The notes beneath the pieces were generated by a model. It had not been told where the DNA came from. It searched no databases and worked only from the letters and a program-made list of their open reading frames with translations. The position numbers and the translations under genes are program-made. From the NCBI GenBank assembly GCA_032622095.1, contig CP136067.1, positions 136,961,990 to 137,025,989 on the forward strand: a stretch of DNA of 64,000 bases. The letters run 5' to 3'. Source of the stretch: Siphonodentalium dalli. Taxonomy: Eukaryota; Mollusca; Scaphopoda; Gadilida; Siphonodentaliidae. Below, one piece after another: positions 57,300 through 64,000 of this stretch; position 1 is the first letter of the stretch, and each line of letters begins with the position of its first letter.

Positions 57300-57750
57300 T
57301 TCACCACACCGATCCATCCCAACCCTGCTACTGTCTCATCACACCCTACCATTATCCATCCCATCTCTGCCACCATCTCAGCCCACCCCTACCACCATTC
57401 CAACCAAACTCTTCCATCATTACATATCACCCTTTCACCATCTCACCACACCCTTCAAACATATCATAATTCAATCTCTGACACATCTAAGTCCCACCCA
57501 GCCACCATTCGATCACACCCCGTTTCATCACACTCCTACCACCGCCTCACCTCACCCGGCCATCATTACGAGGGACGTCACAACGTTGACAAAACTTGTG
57601 TCCCAAAAAAGTTTAGATGGGTTTGGTGGAATTGTGGCAGAGGTGGGATAATATTGTGGAAGGAGTGGGACGAGATGGTGGCAGGGGTAGGGTGGTATGC
57701 TTGCCCATATTGGATAGCATGGCGGAAGGGGTTTGAAGATATGGTGGCAT
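57300..57750. repeat. Opposed CA/CT-rich and GA/GT-rich arrays
   Basis: 57300-57560 is made of degenerate CACCATCTCAACCCACCC-type units. 57630-57750 holds their complements (GATGGTGGCAGGGGTAGG). The pair forms an inverted minisatellite with a short spacer. The 166-codon frame across it is low-complexity and not called. Confidence 0.6.
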
Positions 57751-57879
57751 ATTTACTTCCTAATGAATTTTTGGCAGGTATTTTTAGTACTCAAATTTTC
57801 GTTTCAATTTTTATAATCACGTTCCCGTTGTCATTTGCCACATTTTCCAAACTGAGCAGAGCGAAAACTTAAATTCGAC

Positions 57880-60465
57880 CAACTTATACTGACAAAAACT
57901 ATCGGCACAAAAAGTTTGGTCCAGGTGGCCATTTATATAATGGGGACATTTGCTACCATCCCCGAACTTTCCCGAAAAGATATAAGGTATAAATATTGGA
58001 ATTCACGCTGTTTATCGGCCAACATCTAGCGAGACCTGTAAATAATAATCGGTAGCGAGAACATGTCTGGTGCGACAATACGACAAGCGATGCGCTCAGC
58101 TGGCTTCAATCAAATTAAGATATTCCCGCGAAGGCAAATCGATGATCGCTCATCCGGTTATCAGAATATTGGATTATTCCTCTTCGCCACAAGTATACTA
58201 CACGTTGGACACGAAACGTTTAAAATGTTTCACCGTGTACGTGTATATATAGGCGAAATGGTCACGTGAGTCATGTGACCTATATTGGCAATGGTACAAC
58301 ACGTTGCAAGTTACTCGTACGTGTGGATTAACCTGATAATGTCACTGTCAGCCAGCCACAAATCGCAGCACGTCCAACCGGAGCCGATCAACTAGTTACG
58401 TAGACGTTGTTCCGCATCACTTTGGAGACTCATGCGAAGAACGTGTAACCCCAAACTCCATGCAGGGTTTACTTCCTTGATGAATCGGTAAGACTGCTGC
58501 TGTAACGAAGTTACCTGTTCGTTACCTGTTTCCACGAACTTACCTGTTCCCACGAAGCTACACCTGTTCGTGACTTTACCTGATGGATTTGCACGGAACT
58601 TTAGTATTGTTACCAGATTAATGTTTACTAATCTTTCTTGCCCTTATGGTTATAAGTAGGGACTATATTGTATCTTATTTTAAGTATCGTAGATTTAATC
58701 TACTAGTACTAATTAGTACTCTAGATTTAATCTATTATTAATTCAGTATAATTTTATTAAGTTTCGGTTCCTTGCTTATGAGTTGGCTCCTTGCCAACAC
58801 AGTAGCAATTTAAGCTCCGGACCAGTACAGGTCTGGGAGAAGCAGATTTTCTAGCAACCATATAGTTTCTCAATCCACGTTGTTCTATCCGTGATACTGC
58901 CGTGCTGTTTATATACAGTTGTTCATACTTATTAAAGTTATCAACCAGAGGACTCGTCGCGTTTCTTCTCCGAGTAAAAGAACCTACACAACGTATTGAA
59001 GTCCAGAGTACCACACTGCTACCGGCGACATTTTACCCATATTTGGTGGACTTCCGCGATATTAAGATATATACTAATTGAACATAGCAATATTCTTCCC
59101 TTATTAAGCACACAAAATATCGGACAAAATGTGAGTAATTTCGTACCTTAAGTTTGGAAAGTCCCACTAGAACCAAAGAACTATATCGCGAAACGGTGTG
59201 ATTTGTTTCTTCGATTATTTTATCAACACACAAATGTCTAAACGCACATGGACGACATTGTCACGACAACACGCATGGCAAGTCAAGCACAAGAGTTCTA
59301 ATTTGCTGTAATTTTGACGATTGCCTTGCGAAAATCGTCAACAAAACTACCGCTTTGATTCTCCATTCTGTCATTTGTGCTGGAATAGTTCTCAACCCAC
59401 ATAGGAAATTTGACTTAGGGGCTATCGGTTTTCGCCATTTTGGCTGGAAAACATCCCACGTTAAATATAGAACCACTTGACTAGTACCCAGCTGGTGACC
59501 GAGTCAGAAACGAAGTGTGACTGGTGCACTCTGGTAGATATTGGTGTAACCCCATGCCGTGGCCATGCCAAAAACTTGGAGGCATCATACCCTAATTGTA
59601 CAACGCATTATCGTGCAAATAGGTTCATATTGAACCTACATTTTCACACAAGTTCATATTGGAATTTGATTCTGATATGAGCCCACAGTGAACGCATAAA
59701 CGTTATTCCGTTGAATGGCGCGGGCCACAGTAACAACACACATTAAATAGGCTTGTATGGAACCTATTGCGTCATTTTGAACCTATTTCGACCCACAAAT
59801 AGGTTCACAGTGAGCTTATGTTCCAGGATAAGAGGTTGAATTGTAATGAGTAGACACTGGATTCAAATAATGCCACAATATGCATGCTACTCGTGCTTGG
59901 CCTCTTGCAGTAACTGAATAAGTCTGTGACACTCAGTCATTATCCTCTCTTTGTTATAGACTACTGTTCGTTTCATTTGGTGCCATAGACACCAAGATAG
60001 CAAGACGGGCCCACCTGTCGGTAACACTTCCTTTACTAAATGGATTACACAGCCATAACGGTATACATTGGACTGGAATAATATACATCAGGGACCCGGA
60101 GTCAGAACAAATAAGCAGACGATAAACTATCGAATATATAATACAAGTGTAGAAGCAATCATATTCATTGGAGGAAAATGTTCATATATTAAGTTCAACA
60201 ATCGATTATATTATCGGAACATTTCCTAAGGGATCCATTCTTCAATGAGTATTTCAAGTATTAAAGCTTTGGGAAAACATTATGCATAATAACTTGCTCC
60301 CCGTGCGTGGGTGTACCCAGTGATATTCTAATTGCTGGAGAGTTGAATCTCCCTATTCCATTGATGTTCATTCAAGCATGACCAGTTTTATATAGCGATT
60401 AACCAATTACTTGCTCTAACATGCTTGGTACAATATTACCCCAGTCATTTGTACAAGCCAACCAA
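57880..60465. other. Unassigned stretch
   Basis: Minor features only: a short TTACCTGTTCCCACGAA array near 58510-58580, and scattered AATAGGTTCA/TGAACCTA words at 59620-59820. No RNA gene or supported exon. Confidence 0.5.
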
Positions 60466-60469
60466 TGAA

Positions 60470-63087
60470 CCGGACCGAAAGATAAATACTGGTTCAACAG
60501 TGAGATTCGTAAGCAACTGAGAAAACGGGATAAACTGAGGAAAAAGGCTAATCATAGCGGAAATTTAATTGATTGGAACACTTTTAAAAAGGCGCGAAAT
60601 ACCCTGAATAATATGAAAAAAACAGGCAAGAAAAAAATTTGAAAACAATCTTCAGCATAATCTAACATCAGCAGACTCCCCGAGGTATTTTTGGAAAATG
60701 GTTAATAATATTCTGAACCGAACCAAAAACGGATCCCTACCCCTGCTTAAGTTACTAACTGGGAACGATTCCTATGAAATTATTGTCGACGATTTATCGA
60801 AGGCAACTCTGTTAAATGACAGTTTTATCGGCAACTCCGCGCTGCCCACCGCCAAACCAAACATTATTAAGGCTGTACCTCCCCCCACCATTAGTAATGT
60901 GCCTGTAAAGACGGAAGATATATTGGAAGCTATTTCATCTCTTAAACCTAACAAGGCACACGGTCACGATGGAATAAGTGCAAGAATGCTTCTTGAAACA
61001 AAATATGCCATCGTTCGAATTATGTCTCAAAGAGTGTAAATTCCCCGATGAATGGAAAAAAGCTAATGTGATTCCAATATTTAAAAATGACGATCGCTCA
61101 AATCCTAAGAATTACAGACCGATTTCTTTACTGCCGACACTGGCGAAAGTTTTTGAAAAAGTTGTTCTTAAATATCTGTTTAAGCATTTCGAGACCAAAG
61201 GCTTCTTTTACGATTTCCAATCGGGTTTCCTTCCTGGGCATTCAACTATATTCCAACTGTTAGAACTTAACCATTCCCTTAGCCAGGCCCTCGGGAATAA
61301 ACTGCATACATGTGCTGTATTTTGTGATATATCTAAGGCATTCGAGAGGGTCTGGCACGAGGGACTGGTATATAAACTTGAACGATGTGAAATTTCCGGA
61401 CCACTTCTTGCTTTCATTAATGACTATCTCTCAGATCGAAAACAAAGGGTGATGGTAAATAACACGTCTTCAGAATATAAAAAGATACTCGCTGGTGTCC
61501 CCCAGGGATGTATTCTTGGCCCTTTCTTATTCTTGGTATATATTAATGATCTCGCTGAAACTATTAAATCTTTCACTAGAATGTATGCGGATGATACTTG
61601 CCTCACTGCTATAGCAATGGAAGTCTCCAGGACCTTGAGGACGGTGTAAATACTGATCTTAAAGCCATAGATAAATGGTCAAATCAATGGCTAGTAAAAT
61701 TCAATAGTAGTAAAACTAAGTCCATGACATTCTCTTATACCGGTGCCCAGCCTGACATACATCTTTTTCTCAGTGGTGAACCTATAACCCAAGTAGAATC
61801 ACACAAACACCTTGGCTTGAATATACAGAGTGGCCTAAACTGGGACAAACATATCAATGAGTTATCAAAGAAAATATATGGCCGCCTTGCATATTTAAGA
61901 CAATTGAAATTTTCTTTAAATAGGAAAACCTTAGACACAATTTATCGAGCGTACATATTGCCCCTGATGGATTACGCTGACGTTGTCTGGGACTCCGCCC
62001 CAGCAAATGTAATTTCAAAATTAGATCGCATCCAAGCGGACGCGGGTCGAATTGTTACAGGTCTCACGTGATCCGTTCCTGTGAAAAACTTGCTAGTAGA
62101 ATTGGGGTGGCAAACGTTAACAAACAGAAGGAAATCTCATAGAATGAATATCATGTACAGAATAACTAATAACAAGACCCCTAAATATCTCAACAATCTC
62201 TTACCCACCCGCCCAGAATCAGCTGCTATATATGATTTTAGAGATAAAACAAGTTTTCCTCCATACACATTCAAAAGAACTGTCCATTTTGAACACACAT
62301 TTTTCCCAAATACAACTAGGGAATGGAATACCCTGTCAAATAAAATAAAAGAATCATCTTCCATTAGTATTTTTAAAACAAAATACCTAACGACTGATCC
62401 AGTTCTTGTGCCACCAGACTATTTTAATTTCGGAAATCGCGCGATAAACATCATTCATTGCAAACTTCGAAATTACTGTAGCGATTTAAACGGTGACAAA
62501 TTTTCTAACTTCATATCGGACAACCCAAGCTGTCGTTGTGGTCACCCGGCCGAAGAAGCAAATCATTATTTTTTTGTTTGTCCATTTTACACAGATCAAC
62601 GATGTTTGTTGTTTCACCAACTCGCTACCATTGGTGTACTAACTATTAATCTCGAGAAACTCCTCCTTGGAGATACTAACCTGAATAGTACACAAAACCG
62701 GAACATATTTAGGGCTGTTCAATTATACATAACCTCGACATCGCGGTTCAAATTTTATTAAACACATTGATGTGCAAACCTACGCTGCAAATGTAACATG
62801 TTGTATTATCACTACATATATAGAATGCGAAGACTCGTCTGAGCCACCGACCCACGGGACGAACCCCCCCCCCATAAAGAGATATATCCACCGTTATTGT
62901 CATACTCGGGATTATATCATTATATTGTTATAAGTGAAAAGATGTTGTACATATGAATTATAATGTGTGTGTGTGATTATATTTTATGTTCATTTTGTGT
63001 AATACAATTATGTGGGGAGAGAGACCATTTGTAAGTTGTAAAACTTGTGTCTCAATCCCGTTGCGATATTATTATGCAATAAAATAT
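60470..63087 (+). mobile_element. Second non-LTR retrotransposon, 5'-truncated copy
   Basis: Plus-strand copy of about 2.6 kb. It lacks the endonuclease and ORF1, holds the RT and C-terminal region, and has a 3' UTR of about 325 bp ending near GCAATAAAATATG. It is not closely related to the 42-kb element: the motif spacing and C-terminal Cys-rich segment differ. No poly(A) tail was seen. The 3' UTR contains a C homopolymer (62868-62875) and a (GT)n run. Confidence 0.85.
60485..62761 (+). pseudogene. Retrotransposon reverse transcriptase ORF, broken
   Basis: The sequence starts with KDKYWFNSEIRKQLRKRDKL, the linker typical between endonuclease and RT, and slips frame in an A-run near 60635. 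RT blocks follow: LKPNKAHGHDGIS, a frameshift near 61010, then NVIPIFKNDDRSNPKNYRP, SLLPTLAKVFEKV, DFQSGFLPGHST, CDISKAFERVWHEG and AGVPQGCILGPFLF, with catalytic MYADDT intact. Another frameshift lies near 61610. The thumb (VESHKHLGLNI, NWDKHI) then runs to a TGA at 62069, consistent with CpG decay of CGA. The frame resumes to 62761 with a C-terminal CRCGHPAEEANHYFFVCP. Three or more frameshifts and one stop make it inactive. Confidence 0.9.
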
Positions 63088-63489
63088 GTTTACACTAATG
63101 AACCGGCTGCAGCCATTGCAGGCGCTGCTCTAGTTTGATCAAATAATGCTCTGATACTCATAAGTATGACATGGGTGATGCGAAGCCGACACAGTACGAG
63201 CGACCTTGCTCAAGGGTCACAACTTGGTGCGGGTTTTGAAACAGCGAGCAATCTGACAATTGCACGTCGCTCAAAGCGACCAAGCCACTGCTATGTGGAG
63301 AATCAATGACCGGCGACGCGCTGCGAACCCATATCGATGTGTTTACAGCGAATACAAGTCCGACACGCCAACCACCGACCACGGAGCTCCACTTTGCACT
63401 GCGGCGTATAGGGGCTGCCCGTGCAAGGGGCAGCGGAGCGCGTTACAGGCCCACGTGCATGGAAGATATCCTAGAATATACATAGCGGG

Positions 63490-63634
63490 CTAGCATCACC
63501 AAATTCATCCTCGGGGGACCTCATTCTGCTTACACCTCAGCAGAATGAGGTTCCCAGAGGGTGAATTTGGTGACGCTAGCACGCTATGCGGGGTAGCATA
63601 ACTAAATTCACCCTCTGTGGACCTCATTCTGCAA
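63490..63634. repeat. Three related arms, one inverted
   Basis: CCTCATTCTGC with a preceding AAATTCATCCTCGGGGG occurs at about 63500. Its inverse (GCAGAATGAGGTTCCC...GGTGAATTTGG) is at about 63540. A second direct copy (AAATTCACCCTCTGTGG, CCTCATTCTGC) is at about 63604. GCTAGC words flank the first hairpin. Confidence 0.75.
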
Positions 63635-63886
63635 ATGACAGACACCCTATTTCAAGGCTTGTGTGCCACGCTGCATAGCAATGTCCTTTTGTGTCTTATT
63701 TCAAACGCTTTTATGTATCACTCGCGTGCTCACATATTCGAAATTAACCTTTCCACAACACTATTTTCGAGCAAAGGGCGCGGAAAAGTATGACAACGTA
63801 TTGTTTTTAGAGCACTGAAGGCATGTGACGTTAATATAACTCCCGGTTTAGATTTTCAAAAACACGTTAATTATCGGTAAACTTAA

Positions 63887-64000
63887 AGGCCCACTTAATT
63901 TTCGAACCCCCAGATTACTTTTTATCACATAATTTGGCCATAAAAGCAGTTTCATAATGATCGGTAATAGACACGTTTAATATCAGCGCGTGCGATGACG
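63887..64000. mobile_element. TTAA-target MITE, family 2, left end at window edge
   Basis: AGGCCCACTTAATTTTCGA follows TTAA (63883-63886) and continues as in 47958. The rest lies outside the window. Confidence 0.7.

Noticed and set aside
57151..57651. 166-codon plus-strand frame
   Set aside because: Low-complexity His/Pro/Thr product of the CA-rich minisatellite.

Overview
The window looks like nuclear DNA of an animal, most likely a marine invertebrate. It is AT-rich, has no operon-like gene packing, shows GT-AG style splice signals, and carries APE-endonuclease non-LTR retrotransposons, Helitron-like rolling-circle elements, TTAA-target MITEs, many foldback (palindromic) elements and C2H2 zinc-finger debris. 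I cannot name the species from sequence alone. I see no complete conserved host gene; nearly everything recognisable is transposable-element material or its decay products.

Layout. 0-1.6 kb: interspersed repeats. 1.6-5.5 kb: a large foldback element whose loop holds a broken C2H2 zinc-finger cluster and whose right arm carries a 493-bp TTAA MITE. 5.6-6.0 kb: a second TTAA element built of two hairpins. 8.0-9.7 kb: a near-identical repeat pair. 9.7-15.6 kb: mostly unassigned, with one weak candidate exon pair on the minus strand. 15.9-17.8 kb: satellite-like units interrupted by another TTAA MITE. 19.4-19.8 and 27.8-29.8 kb: three copies of an unrecognised element family defined by a covarying stem-loop and, in two copies, homologous proline-rich ORFs. 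21.15-23.5 kb: four head-to-tail Helitron-like elements with a 121-bp internal repeat. 31.1-32.1 kb: a 481-bp tandem duplication.

33.0-33.6 kb, minus strand: the best host-gene candidate, an exon encoding a predicted secreted peptide precursor with one two-cysteine peptide between dibasic sites. 35.1-38.9 kb: a decayed reverse-transcriptase copy into which a 2.1-kb foldback and a 533-bp MITE inserted. 42.4-45.9 kb: a much younger relative of that retrotransposon (minus strand, endonuclease plus RT, one frameshift and one stop). 46.6-47.5 kb: CG-rich multi-scale palindromes. 48.5-51.5 kb: another run of Helitron-like elements, on the plus strand. 52-57 kb: short palindromes and mini-satellites. 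60.5-63.1 kb: a second, different non-LTR retrotransposon on the plus strand.

The pieces do not form a pathway. They record layered transposition: several insertions can be ordered in time because target-site duplications or an empty partner site are visible. Only the peptide precursor and, much more weakly, the 12-kb exon pair suggest host coding function. Coordinates of repeat edges are by-eye estimates unless a target duplication is stated.
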